Shown: positions 9,557 through 18,229 of the stretch, in pieces | Layout of the letters: each line of letters starts with the position of its first letter | Position numbering within the stretch: the first letter of the stretch is position 1 | Source: Methyloligella solikamskensis | GTDB lineage: Bacteria > Pseudomonadota > Alphaproteobacteria > Rhizobiales > Methyloligellaceae | Assembly (NCBI RefSeq): GCF_042676065.1 | Contig: NZ_JBHTJO010000001.1 | Span: 1,798,001 to 1,862,000, forward strand | DNA: 64,000 nt | Direction: 5' to 3' | Program-made: the position numbers and the translations under genes | The notes under the pieces: generated by a model | Told to the model about the DNA's origin: nothing | The model's database searches: none | The model's input: the letters and a program-made list of their open reading frames with translations, nothing else

Positions 9557-10743
9557 TTCGCCTTAATCCCCCGTGCGATCCCGAATTTTATGTTTGGGAG
9601 CTTGGACTTAAGATCCAGACTCCATTTGGATCGCAATTCTGGCGCCATTCTAACGTGCGCGGCCCAGGCCGCAACGAGAATCGCAGCTATTGGAATAGCA
9701 TAAAGCGGCACGGCGGCCCATGGATTCAAGGCAACAAGGTTCGTCATTGTGATGCCTGCGATTCTGATTGCAACGGCCGTCCCGACCACGAACATGATCG
9801 GACCCCAGCGCCCTTGACGGGTTGTGCGGGCGTGCCCCAGCACGCTGACCGCGAGAAACGTGAACAGCATGGGGTAGAGCGGGGAGGAGAGACGCTCGTG
9901 GAGCTCTGAGCGGATCTTGCCCATGCCGCCTTTGACGTTCTCCGGATCCGGGTTGAGCAGCTCCCAGAGCGATAGCTCCTTGGGCTTCAGGGTCCGGTCG
10001 CTGTCTCCGGTGGGGGAGAAGGTCGAGATGTTCAGCATGTACTGATCGAAATCGACGATCTGCACGCCCTTGTCCGTCTCGCCATTGTTGGAGCGGTGCA
10101 CCTGGCCGTCGAACATCACGAGATACGCGTCGCCGTCGTGCTTCAGGATGCGGCCGCGCTTGGCGAGATAGCTCATGGTGGTTTCGGGATCGCGCTCGTC
10201 ATGCACCAGGAGACCCAGCATGTCGCCGGAATCGTCGCGATCGCGGATATGGAAGGTCAGGCCCGTCATGGGGCTGGAAAAACGGCCTGGCTGAAGGACT
10301 TGTGAGATCAGGTCCGTACGCACCTCGAGGATCAGATCGCGCAAGGCGCGGGAGCTGGCGGGCGTCACGAACACATTGATGAGCAGAATGCAGGCCGACA
10401 CGATGGCGGCGAGGGTGAGCAGGGCGGAGCCGATGCGCCAGATGGTGCCACCGGAGGCTGCGGTGACGATCACCTCGCTGTCGCTGTTCATGCGGTCGAG
10501 AGTGTAGAGCACCGACATAAGCACCGCGTTGGGCGCGATCAGCCCGATCAGGCTCGGCAGGGTGAGCATCGTCATGTGAAGAAACAGGAGGATGCCCTGA
10601 CCCTTGGAGGTCAGCAGGTCGAGCTGCTTCAGCGCCGTGGCCATCCAGACGATGCCCGTCAGCGTCAGGAGGATGAGCAGAAACGCGCTCGCCACCTGCC
10701 GGAACACGTACCGACTGAAAAGTGTTGGGCCGATGGGCATCAT
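9553..10743 (-). CDS. lptF: LPS export ABC transporter permease LptF
   Basis: Partner of LptG in the LPS-extracting transporter. The 396-residue protein again shows the YjgP/YjgQ pattern, with helices near residues 15-35, 55-80, 100-125 and a C-terminal trio (about 285-370) around a periplasmic beta domain. It is the first gene of the minus-strand operon that ends with rsmA. Its start faces pepA across a 303-bp gap, where the operon promoter should be. The start is a double ATG (Met-Met-Pro-Ile); either may be used. Confidence 0.93.
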   Translation of the reverse strand: MMPIGPTLFSRYVFRQVASAFLLILLTLTGIVWMATALKQLDLLTSKGQGILLFLHMTMLTLPSLIGLIAPNAVLMSVLYTLDRMNSDSEVIVTAASGGTIWRIGSALLTLAAIVSACILLINVFVTPASSRALRDLILEVRTDLISQVLQPGRFSSPMTGLTFHIRDRDDSGDMLGLLVHDERDPETTMSYLAKRGRILKHDGDAYLVMFDGQVHRSNNGETDKGVQIVDFDQYMLNISTFSPTGDSDRTLKPKELSLWELLNPDPENVKGGMGKIRSELHERLSSPLYPMLFTFLAVSVLGHARTTRQGRWGPIMFVVGTAVAIRIAGITMTNLVALNPWAAVPLYAIPIAAILVAAWAAHVRMAPELRSKWSLDLKSKLPNIKFGIARGIKAK

Positions 10744-11046
10744 GACAATGTACGGTATCCCCCGGTCATGTGCCCCCCAATTGGCACCCCGTGGGTTCCC
10801 CCTCAGAGGCGCCGAAGAAATTGCGCCTCAGGCGATAAACACAGGGTAAAATGGCGGAAATTCGGCCATGAGCGCCGCTTGCTTTCCGCAGCGGCAACCG
10901 GTAGTTACGCCGAAGCATTATCTTGATCGCTGTTGCGCGATTGCATCATCCGCAGGGCCTCTTTTCTCGCGAATTTCCGCCGAAGGCTACCCTGCGCGGC
11001 AATCGGGCGCGGCCCGTCATTCGCGCGATCATAACGGAGCAGTCCT
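10744..11046. promoter_or_regulatory. divergent intergenic region between lptF and pepA
   Basis: This 303-bp gap separates two divergent units and must hold both promoters. For pepA, TTGCTT and TAGTTA spaced 17 bases apart occur around 10878-10906, but the match is weak. I saw no convincing gene, RNA or repeat in it. Confidence 0.4.
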
Positions 11047-12567
11047 TTGACAGATCAGACAACGATTTCCTTCGCAAGCCTCACCGCCAAAAGCGACGGT
11101 GTCGTCGTGGTTTTTGCGGAGGAGGGGCCCAAGCTCACCGAATCCGCAAAGGCTTTCGACAAGGAGTCCAAGGGGCTTCTCGCCAAGGCAATGAAGGTGA
11201 CGGATTTCAAGGGCAAGAAGGACAGCTCCGTCGATCTGCTGGCGCCGGCCAATCTGAACTGCTCGCGTATCGTGCTCGCCGGCCTCGGCAACCCGGAAGA
11301 GGTCGCCAACGAGGATTGGCTCAATCTCGGCGGGAAGGTGAGGGCAGCCGTCACCGGCAAGGAAGCGCCTGAGGCCCATGTCTTCCTGGAGGCGGTGAAG
11401 GCGGAGCTTTCGCCTGAGGATGTCGCCAGCTTCGCGCTCGGCACGGTCCTGCGCTCCTATGGCTTCAAGAAATACAAGTCCAAGAAGAATGCCGGCGACG
11501 ACGGCAAGGCGACACCTGAGAAGACTCTCAAGAAGATCGTCATCCATTGCGCCGACCCACGGGCAGCTCAGCGCGCCTTCACCAAGGAAAAGGCCGTGGG
11601 GCGCGGGGTCAACTTCGCGCGCGATCTGGTCAATGAGCCGGCCAATGTCCTGACGCCCCAGGAATTCGCCAAGCGGGCCCGGACCCTCGCCAAGCTCGGC
11701 GTCGAGGTCGAGGTGCTGACCGAGCAGCGGCTGAAGCGGATGGGCATGAACGCGCTGCTCGCCGTGGGGCAGGGCAGCACTCAGCCGAGCCACGTGGTCG
11801 TCATGCAGTGGAAGGGTGCCGGCGAGAAGAGCGGGGCGCCCATCGCTTTCGTCGGCAAGGGCGTCGTTTTCGACGCTGGCGGCATTTCGCTCAAGCCCGC
11901 CAGCGGCATGGAAGACATGAAAGGCGATATGGCAGGTGCTGCCTGCGTCGTCGGACTGATGCACGAGCTCGCCGAGCGGAAGGCGAAGGTCAATGCGGTC
12001 GGTGTGATCGGCGTGGTGGAGAACATGCCTGACGGCAACGCCATGCGTCCCGGCGACGTGGTGCAGGCCATGTCGGGCACGACCATCGAGGTGCTGAACA
12101 CCGACGCCGAAGGGCGCATGGTTCTGGCCGACTGCCTTTGGTACACCCAGGACCGGTTCAAGCCGAAGGCGATGATCAATCTCGCCACGCTGACTGGTGC
12201 CGTCATGGTGGCGCTCGGCAAAGAGCATGCCGGTCTCTTCTCCAACAATGACGAGCTGTCGGACGAGCTGATCAAGGCAGGGGAGGAGAGTGGCGAGAAG
12301 CTCTGGCGCCTGCCCCTCGGACCGAAATACGACAAGCTGATCGACTCCAAAGTCGCCGACATCAAGAACACCGGCGGACGGTGGGGCGGCTCGATCTCCG
12401 CCGCTCAGTTCCTGCAGCGCTTCGTGAAGTCGGAGACGCCGTGGGCGCATCTCGACATCGCCGGCATGGGGATGGGGAGCCCGGAGACCGACGTTAACCG
12501 CAGCTGGGGCTCGGGCTTCGGCGTGCGGCTGCTCGACCGTCTGGTGCGCGATCAGTACGAGAAATAG
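11047..12567 (+). CDS. pepA: leucyl aminopeptidase (M17 family)
   Basis: Cytosolic two-metal aminopeptidase that removes N-terminal residues from peptides; some members also bind DNA. The 506-residue protein has the M17 signature NTDAEGRMVL and the metal-binding block GKGVVFDAGGISLKP in its C-terminal catalytic half. Translation starts at a TTG, preceded by the purine-rich AACGGAG about 8 bases upstream. In many alphaproteobacteria pepA is followed by holC; here there is a 228-bp gap and then a convergent gene, so holC is not at this locus. Confidence 0.95.
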   Translation: MTDQTTISFASLTAKSDGVVVVFAEEGPKLTESAKAFDKESKGLLAKAMKVTDFKGKKDSSVDLLAPANLNCSRIVLAGLGNPEEVANEDWLNLGGKVRAAVTGKEAPEAHVFLEAVKAELSPEDVASFALGTVLRSYGFKKYKSKKNAGDDGKATPEKTLKKIVIHCADPRAAQRAFTKEKAVGRGVNFARDLVNEPANVLTPQEFAKRARTLAKLGVEVEVLTEQRLKRMGMNALLAVGQGSTQPSHVVVMQWKGAGEKSGAPIAFVGKGVVFDAGGISLKPASGMEDMKGDMAGAACVVGLMHELAERKAKVNAVGVIGVVENMPDGNAMRPGDVVQAMSGTTIEVLNTDAEGRMVLADCLWYTQDRFKPKAMINLATLTGAVMVALGKEHAGLFSNNDELSDELIKAGEESGEKLWRLPLGPKYDKLIDSKVADIKNTGGRWGGSISAAQFLQRFVKSETPWAHLDIAGMGMGSPETDVNRSWGSGFGVRLLDRLVRDQYEK

Positions 12568-12795
12568 GGACAGGCGCGATCGGGCGGACGCTGATTGCAT
12601 TCGCCTGATCTGTGCAATTTTAGCGGATATCGCCCCGGATCCGCATATCGCTATATTTTCCATAATATACCTTATGCGAATTTCGGATATGGGCGGTTTT
12701 GCAGGGGCGCGTGCGTAAAACGCTTGCAGCCGTCCTCTTCCCCTGCAGCGCTAACCTCTTCCCCCGAAACGATAAATCTGCCCCGTTCAAGCGCT

Positions 12796-13521
12796 CTACC
12801 GTGACGGGCTGAGGCGCACCTTCCCGTCATTCAGGAAGCACGACTTGTCGAACAGCGCGAGATCGAGCGGGTTCGGCAGACGCACATCCCCCATGTCCGG
12901 ACAGGGCTTCCGCGTGGGATCGTAGCTCCGGTCGATCTGAGACAGGCAGACGACGATCAGGCCCCGCTGCTCCGCATACCTCTTCAGGCTTCGCACCTGC
13001 TCTTCCAAGCTTGGCGTTTCGCGGCGTTGATCGAGAAGCTGAAGGTAGTCGATGACGACCAGTGTCCTTTGAGGTGTCGTGCTCAGATTTTCGACGATGT
13101 GAGTGGCCGTTATGCGATCGGAGCAATCGAGAGAGAGAAGGCTGTCGTAACGGCCGGTCTCGAGCCCCAGATCGCGTAAGCGGATGGCGAGACTGTCCTC
13201 CGTCTCTTCGAGGCTGAAGATCCAGCTCGGTGCGCCCTGCCTCATCGCTTCCATGGCAAGCTCAAGGCCTAGGAGCGTCTTGCCCTGGCCCGGCCGTGCG
13301 CCGAGCAACATGAGCTCGCCGGGCCGCAGTTTCGGAAGGAGACGGGTCGCGGGGCCGGCTTGCGCGTGGCTCGCGGCGAGCAGGCTCCAGGAGCGATAGC
13401 CTTCCTGTTGGGCGATGCGGTCAAGAGCCGCGTGGAGCGGAATGCTCGCCTCGCGGGCGAGCTGCTTGGCCTGACGCTTGAGACGGTAAATGGGAGCGGA
13501 AAGTTGCGCGGAAAGCTTCAT
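12796..13521 (-). CDS. short DnaB-like helicase-domain ATPase
   Basis: A 241-residue RecA-fold ATPase resembling the C-terminal half of DnaB, without DnaB's N-terminal primase-interacting domain. Walker A GARPGQGKT is at residues 74-82, a glutamate-containing segment (FSLEETEDSLAIR) follows, Walker B LVVIDYLQLL is at about 153-162, and the DnaB H3-like LSQIDRSYD comes near 190. The N-terminal 50 residues are basic and helical (LKRQAKQLAREASIP) and not DnaB-like. The ATG at 13521 has a strong AGGAGG six bases upstream, so the longer upstream reading is rejected. Similar short proteins are annotated simply as 'DNA helicase' in related genomes; the role is unknown. It is divergent from mazG. Confidence 0.8.
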   Translation of the reverse strand: MKLSAQLSAPIYRLKRQAKQLAREASIPLHAALDRIAQQEGYRSWSLLAASHAQAGPATRLLPKLRPGELMLLGARPGQGKTLLGLELAMEAMRQGAPSWIFSLEETEDSLAIRLRDLGLETGRYDSLLSLDCSDRITATHIVENLSTTPQRTLVVIDYLQLLDQRRETPSLEEQVRSLKRYAEQRGLIVVCLSQIDRSYDPTRKPCPDMGDVRLPNPLDLALFDKSCFLNDGKVRLSPSR

Positions 13522-13736
13522 CGATAACCTCCTGATCCGAGCAAGATTTTGCAGCCCCTCCTTATGCGGATGCTCGAACAGTCGGTTCGGATGATCAGTC
13601 GGCCCTGTATGGAAGATACTTTCCCGAGTGGAGGGGGGAGGCTTGGGCCGCGCCTGGCGGCTATGATAGCCCGAGTCGTTCACGCTTGAGAATTTTCGAG
13701 CGCCCTTCCCCGCCTCCTCATCACGGATCGGTATCC

Positions 13737-14588
13737 ATGGCCAACGAGACAGAGTTCGAGAGAGACGCCGACGGCCGCTACACGCTGGATGCACTGCTCG
13801 CCATCATGCGGCGCTTGCGGGATCCCGAGACGGGCTGCCCCTGGGACGCCAAGCAAGATTTCTCATCCATCGCGCCTTACACCATCGAGGAAGCCTACGA
13901 GGTGGCGGACGCGATTGCCCGGGACGATTGCGCTGGGCTCAAGGACGAGTTGGGCGACCTGCTCTTTCAGGTCGTCTATCACGCCCAGATGGCGGATGAG
14001 GAAGACGCCTTTGGGTTCGGCGACGTAGTCGACGCCATCGCCGCCAAGATGGTCCGGCGGCATCCGCACGTCTTCGAGGATCCCGCTCTAAGAGACAGCT
14101 TTTTGGGCTCCGGGCGCTGGGACGAGATCAAGGCCCAGGAGAAGGAAGAAGAGAAACGCGCAAATGGAGAGCAGGGCGCTCCCTCCTCTCTTCTCGACGA
14201 CGTGCCCCTCCCCCTCCCCGCCCTCATCCGCGCGGTGAAGCTGCAGAAGCGGGCGGCCAAGGTGGGCTTCGACTGGCCAGACATGGCGCCGGTCTTCGAC
14301 AAGGCGGAGGAAGAGTTCGGCGAGCTGAAGGAGGCGATCCAGTCGGGCGACCAGGCTCATGTGGAGGAGGAGTTCGGCGATCTGCTCTTCGTGATGGCGA
14401 ACCTCTCCCGCCATCTCAAGATCGATCCGGAAGCCGCCCTCCGGGGCGCCAACGAGAAATTCCGCCGGCGCTTCCAGGCTATCGAGCAGGCCTTGAAGGA
14501 CGACGCGAAGCCCATCGCGGACGCGACGCTGGAAGAGATGGATGCGCTGTGGGACGCGGCGAAGGAACAGGAGAAAGCGGGCGGCTGA
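13737..14588 (+). CDS. mazG: nucleoside triphosphate pyrophosphohydrolase MazG
   Basis: Hydrolyses (d)NTPs to monophosphates and pyrophosphate, cleaning the nucleotide pool and, in E. coli, lowering ppGpp. The 283-residue product has two MazG domains. The first contains CPWDAKQDFSSIAPYTIEEAYEV and KDELGDLLFQVVYHAQMA; the second contains EEFGELKEAI and EEEFGDLLFVMANLSRHL, the metal-binding EExxE/ExxD patterns. The ATG at 13737 is chosen because homologues begin just before the first domain and the 17 extra residues of the longer reading look non-coding. In relatives mazG often follows hflX; here a CoA-transferase gene lies between them. Confidence 0.94.
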   Translation: MANETEFERDADGRYTLDALLAIMRRLRDPETGCPWDAKQDFSSIAPYTIEEAYEVADAIARDDCAGLKDELGDLLFQVVYHAQMADEEDAFGFGDVVDAIAAKMVRRHPHVFEDPALRDSFLGSGRWDEIKAQEKEEEKRANGEQGAPSSLLDDVPLPLPALIRAVKLQKRAAKVGFDWPDMAPVFDKAEEEFGELKEAIQSGDQAHVEEEFGDLLFVMANLSRHLKIDPEAALRGANEKFRRRFQAIEQALKDDAKPIADATLEEMDALWDAAKEQEKAGG

Positions 14589-14642
14589 GCCGCCCTGCTC
14601 TCTTTGTCTGCGATCCCGCAGGTCGTCTGAGTTCCCGCTGGC

Positions 14643-16601
14643 TTACGCCACGGGCTCTTCGGTCTCGCTTTCCGGCTCCAGTGCTGCGTGGGCCTCTTCC
14701 TTCTTCTCGAAGATATGAGGCGGCAGGCCGCGGCGGCTGAGCGCCTCCTGCATCTTCATGCGCATGAAGGCCGAGGTCGTGTAGCGCGTGGTGGAGGCGT
14801 AGTAGTGCTCCATCATGTGCTCGATCATGCCCGCATAGCAGTCGTAGAGGTCGTCGGCGATGCGGCAGCCGTCGTGATTGACCACGGCGTTGACCCGCGT
14901 TCCGGCCTTCTCGCAAGCCTCCACGAGGACCTTCTGGAGATCTTGGACGTCGGACTTCTTCCGCACGCTCCAGCCCTCCAGATTGAGGAACAGGATGTTG
15001 CGGTCAGGATCGTAGGAGACGCGCTCGGCCAGGTTCAGGTTGAGCAGATCGTCCATGAGATCCATGGGCTTCTCGCGGAAGATCTTTGGGTTCATCTGCA
15101 CCGGCTTGTTGACGATCGGCTCGAAGTCCATGTGGGGCAGGATATCGCGCTCCACGTCGATGCCGGGCGCCACCTCGATCAGCTCCAGTCCTTCCGGCGT
15201 CAGAAGGAAGACGCAGCGCTCCGTGACGTAGATCACCGGCTGCGACCGGGAGGCGGCGTATTTGCCGGAGAAGGTGACCTGGTTGACCGCCTTCACGAAT
15301 TTCCGGTGCTTGCCCTCCTGAATGATGCGCAGCTCGCCATCCTCCACGGCGATCTTCAGGCCGCCAGCGGTGAAGGTGCCGGCGAAGACCACGGCGCGGG
15401 AGTTCTGGGAGATGTCGATGAAGCCGCCGCAGCCGTTCAGCTTGCCGCCGAAGCGCGACGTGTTGACGTTGCCTTCCGCATCGCACTCCGCCATGCCGAG
15501 GCAGGTCAGGTCGAGACCGCCGCCATGGTAGAAATCGAACATCTGGTTCTGGTCGATGATGGTATCGGCGTTGACCGATGAGCCGAAGCTCGAGCCTCCG
15601 GCCAGCACGCCGCCGATGGCGCCGGCTTCCGTGGTCATGGTGAGGAAGGGCGTGACCTTCTCCTCGGCTGCAACGGAGGACACGCCGTCGGGCGCGCCCA
15701 CGCCCAGATTGATGACGCCGTTCATGGGCAGCTCGAAGGCCGCGCGGCGGGCGATGATCTTGCGCTCATCCAGAGGGAGCCGCGGAATCGCGTCGACCGG
15801 AACGCGGATCTCGCCGGACAGCGCGGGATCGTACATAACCCCGTAATTCATCCGGTGCAGCTCCGCCTCTTCCGGCACCACCACGCAATCGACGATGATG
15901 CCGGGGATCTTCACGTCCTTGGGCTTGATGGAGCCCTGCTCCACGATGCGCTCGACCTGGACAATGACGATGCCGCCATTGTTGTAGGCGGCCATGGCCT
16001 GGGCGAGACCGTCGAGGGTCAGCGCTTCCTTCTCCATGCTGAGATTGCCGGAGGGATCGGCGGAGGTCGCGCGGATCAGCGCCACGTCGATGGGCGTGGC
16101 CTTGTAGAAAAGCCACTCCTCGCCCTCGACCTCGGTGACGCTCACGATGTCGTCCTTGGTCATCTCGTTGACCTTGCCGCCATCGAGGCGCGGATCGACG
16201 TAGGTGTGCAGGCCGACCTTGGAGAAAAGGCCCGGCTGACCGGCGGCGCAGGAACGGTAGAGCTTGGAGATCACCCCCTGGGGCAGGTTGTAACCCTGGA
16301 TCTCGTTGTTGGCGGCGGCCTCGGCGACCTTCGGCATGCGGCCGAAATTCGCGGCAATCACGCGCTTCAGAAGGCCTTCGTGATGCAGCCGGCCCGTGCC
16401 CAGCCCCTTACTGTCGCCGGCGCCGGCGCACATGATCAGCGTCAGCCCCTTCGGCCCGCCTTCCTCGACAAAGCGTTTTTCCAGGGCGGCATGGAGTGCC
16501 TCCGGAATGCAGCTCTGGACGAAGCCGGTCGTGCAGATCACGTCATCGTCTTGGATCAGGGCGATGGCTTGGTCAGCTGTAATGACCTTGTCTTTTTTCA
16601 T
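14643..16601 (-). CDS. acyl-CoA:acetate/propionate CoA-transferase (YdiF/Pct-like) with C-terminal extension
   Basis: Family I CoA-transferase with alpha and beta halves fused in one chain, as in propionate CoA-transferase and E. coli YdiF. It probably moves CoA between short-chain acids such as acetate, propionate or acetoacetate. The alpha-type half (about 1-280) opens ITADQAIALIQDDDVICTTG; the beta-type half (about 280-520) has TTEAGAIGG, whose Glu is the expected covalent catalytic residue, then GFIDISQNS. At 652 residues it is longer than the usual 520: about 120 extra C-terminal residues follow, ending in an acidic tail. The substrate is not deducible. It stands alone with its own upstream region, which carries repeated TGCTGCAGCGCA boxes. 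Confidence 0.87.
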   Translation of the reverse strand: MKKDKVITADQAIALIQDDDVICTTGFVQSCIPEALHAALEKRFVEEGGPKGLTLIMCAGAGDSKGLGTGRLHHEGLLKRVIAANFGRMPKVAEAAANNEIQGYNLPQGVISKLYRSCAAGQPGLFSKVGLHTYVDPRLDGGKVNEMTKDDIVSVTEVEGEEWLFYKATPIDVALIRATSADPSGNLSMEKEALTLDGLAQAMAAYNNGGIVIVQVERIVEQGSIKPKDVKIPGIIVDCVVVPEEAELHRMNYGVMYDPALSGEIRVPVDAIPRLPLDERKIIARRAAFELPMNGVINLGVGAPDGVSSVAAEEKVTPFLTMTTEAGAIGGVLAGGSSFGSSVNADTIIDQNQMFDFYHGGGLDLTCLGMAECDAEGNVNTSRFGGKLNGCGGFIDISQNSRAVVFAGTFTAGGLKIAVEDGELRIIQEGKHRKFVKAVNQVTFSGKYAASRSQPVIYVTERCVFLLTPEGLELIEVAPGIDVERDILPHMDFEPIVNKPVQMNPKIFREKPMDLMDDLLNLNLAERVSYDPDRNILFLNLEGWSVRKKSDVQDLQKVLVEACEKAGTRVNAVVNHDGCRIADDLYDCYAGMIEHMMEHYYASTTRYTTSAFMRMKMQEALSRRGLPPHIFEKKEEAHAALEPESETEEPVA

Positions 16602-16688
16602 CTCGATGGCGTTTTCCCAGCATGCCAGCAGACTTCAGGCGTCCCGAGACCGTGGGCTCGGACACGTCTTGCGGCTTGTTCTCAGACC

Positions 16689-16709
16689 CCCTCCGCGGAG
16701 CGCGGAGGG
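16689..16709 (-). promoter_or_regulatory. perfect 9-bp stem-loop in the CoA-transferase leader
   Basis: CCCTCCGCG and CGCGGAGGG pair perfectly around a three-base loop. No run of T follows on either strand, so it is not a classic terminator. If the promoter candidate just upstream is right, the hairpin sits at the very 5' end of the CoA-transferase mRNA. It could alternatively help end the hflX transcript. Confidence 0.4.
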
Positions 16710-16714
16710 CTCAT

Positions 16715-16744
16715 GTCATACTCGGAATTTGCCTTCTGACTCAA
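16715..16744 (-). promoter_or_regulatory. candidate promoter of the CoA-transferase gene
   Basis: On the minus strand TTGAGT (16744-16739) and TATGAC (16720-16715) are 18 bases apart, a fair housekeeping-type match. The start of transcription would fall near 16708, about 105 bases before the ATG. Judged by eye. Confidence 0.35.
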
Positions 16745-16764
16745 GCATCTGTGGCAATGCGGTC

Positions 16765-16800
16765 TGCTGCAGCGCAAGACAAAATCGATGCTGCAGCGCA
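16765..16800. repeat. tandem TGCTGCAGCGCA boxes (candidate PhaR-type operator)
   Basis: The 12-mer TGCTGCAGCGCA occurs at 16765-16776 and again at 16789-16800, exactly 24 bases apart, upstream of the CoA-transferase promoter candidate. Each contains TGC-NN-YGCA, also found twice upstream of gltA. TGC-rich CTGC…GCAG elements are known binding sites of the polyhydroxyalkanoate regulator PhaR in Paracoccus; that link is an inference. Confidence 0.45.
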
Positions 16801-16811
16801 GTAAGGATGAA

Positions 16812-18221
16812 TTATTCGGCAGCCGGGGGAAGGCGCTCCGGACCGGCGAGCTTGGCGAGCCTGGCCCGCTTCTCCGGCGCCACCCGGACATCGAGCTCAA
16901 CGACGCCCTCACCGAGCTCGTTGCGCTCCACGACCTCGCAATTCTCGTAAATCCAATTGGTAAGCGCGCCTTCTTCGGGCCCCAGCTCGATCTGGAGGTT
17001 TTCCCGGGTGCGGTTGAGGCGACGCTCTATCTCGGCGAGCAACGCCTCGATGCCCTGCCCTGTTATGGCGGAGATCAGCAGCGGTTTGCCGCTATCCCGC
17101 GGTGCGGCATTGGTCGCCGCCGCCAATGCCTCTTTTTCGAGCAGGTCGATCTTGTTCCAGACCTCCAGGATGCGCTCCGGGTCCTCATCGGCGTCGATGC
17201 CGAGCTCACCGAGCACGCTCAGCACGTCGTCGCGCTGACCTTCGGAATCGGGATCGGCGATGTCGCGCACGTGCAAAATCAGGTCGGCCTCTTCCACCTC
17301 TTCGAGGGTGGCGCGGAAGGCTTCCACCAGCATGGTGGGAAGCTCGGAGATGAAGCCCACGGTGTCGGAGAGCACGGCCTTGGAGCCGCCGGGCAGATGG
17401 ATCGCGCGGATGGTTGGGTCGAGGGTGGCGAAGAGCTTGTCCTCCACCAGCACGTCGGCGCCGGTCAGGCGATTGAACAGGGTCGACTTGCCGGCATTGG
17501 TGTAGCCGACGAGCGCCACAGTCGGGTACGGCACCCGCTCCCGGGATTTCCGGTGCAGCGCGCGGGTGCGGCGCACCTGGGTGAGGTCCTGGCGGATCGA
17601 CGTGATGCGTTCCTGGATCATGCGCCGGTCCGCCTCGATCTGGGTCTCGCCGGGGCCGCCGAGGAAGCCGACGCCGCCGCGCTGGCGCTCCAGATGGGTC
17701 CAGGACCGGACAAGCCGTCCCTTCTGATAGGTGAGATGGGCCAGCTCCACCTGAAGACGGCCTTCTTTGGTCAGCGCGCGCTCGCCGAAGATCTCCAGGA
17801 TCAGCCCGGTGCGGTCGAGCACCTTCACGTCCCAGGCGCGCTCTAGATTGCGCTGCTGTACGGGGGTGAGCGGATGGTCGACGATGGCAAGCCCCGCCTC
17901 TTCGGCGCGGATGATGCCTTTCAGCTCCTCGACCTTGCCCGAGCCGAACAAGGTCGAGGGTCTGGGATTGGGCACGGGCACGACGCCTTCGGCCACCACC
18001 TCAAGCTCGATGGCGCGGGTGAGACCGACCGCCTCCTCCAGGCGCGCTTCGGGCGAGCGGGTGGCCATGGCGTGGGCGCCGGGGGTGCCCCGGCTGCCGC
18101 TCTTGCCTTCCAGATGCGGAGAAAAGACGACAGCCCGGGTCGCATCGGGTGTGCGGACGGAGTCGTCTCCGCTACCGTCCTTACCCTGCTGGGTCTGCCG
18201 TCTCGGATCGTGTTGCCGCAA
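16812..18221 (-). CDS. hflX: ribosome-associated GTPase HflX
   Basis: GTPase that binds the 50S subunit and rescues or splits stalled ribosomes under stress. The 469-residue protein has the N-terminal HflX domain (GSGKVEEL…VDHPLTPVQQRNLE, about 93-130), a linker with the GGxGFLGGPGETQIE motif (about 182-196) and the G domain with P-loop GYTNAGKST at 239-247 followed by DTVGFI. It starts 8 bp after the hfq stop, the classic hfq-hflX pair. The N-terminus is about 30 residues longer than most; an internal ATG at residue 52 would cut into the conserved domain, so the upstream start is kept. Confidence 0.94.
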   Translation of the reverse strand: MRQHDPRRQTQQGKDGSGDDSVRTPDATRAVVFSPHLEGKSGSRGTPGAHAMATRSPEARLEEAVGLTRAIELEVVAEGVVPVPNPRPSTLFGSGKVEELKGIIRAEEAGLAIVDHPLTPVQQRNLERAWDVKVLDRTGLILEIFGERALTKEGRLQVELAHLTYQKGRLVRSWTHLERQRGGVGFLGGPGETQIEADRRMIQERITSIRQDLTQVRRTRALHRKSRERVPYPTVALVGYTNAGKSTLFNRLTGADVLVEDKLFATLDPTIRAIHLPGGSKAVLSDTVGFISELPTMLVEAFRATLEEVEEADLILHVRDIADPDSEGQRDDVLSVLGELGIDADEDPERILEVWNKIDLLEKEALAAATNAAPRDSGKPLLISAITGQGIEALLAEIERRLNRTRENLQIELGPEEGALTNWIYENCEVVERNELGEGVVELDVRVAPEKRARLAKLAGPERLPPAAE

Positions 18222-18229
18222 TTACTCGC

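Noticed and set aside
10868..11050. 60-codon plus-strand frame upstream of pepA
   Set aside because: No Shine-Dalgarno, no recognisable sequence, and it overlaps the pepA start; more likely promoter DNA.
11029..12663. 544-codon minus-strand frame opposite pepA
   Set aside because: Shadow of pepA, whose metal-binding motifs are intact.
13575..13589. CGAAC-N5-GTTCG dyad between the DnaB-like gene and mazG as a LexA site
   Set aside because: The spacing differs from the alphaproteobacterial GTTC-N7-GTTC direct repeat seen before lexA, so SOS control is not supported.
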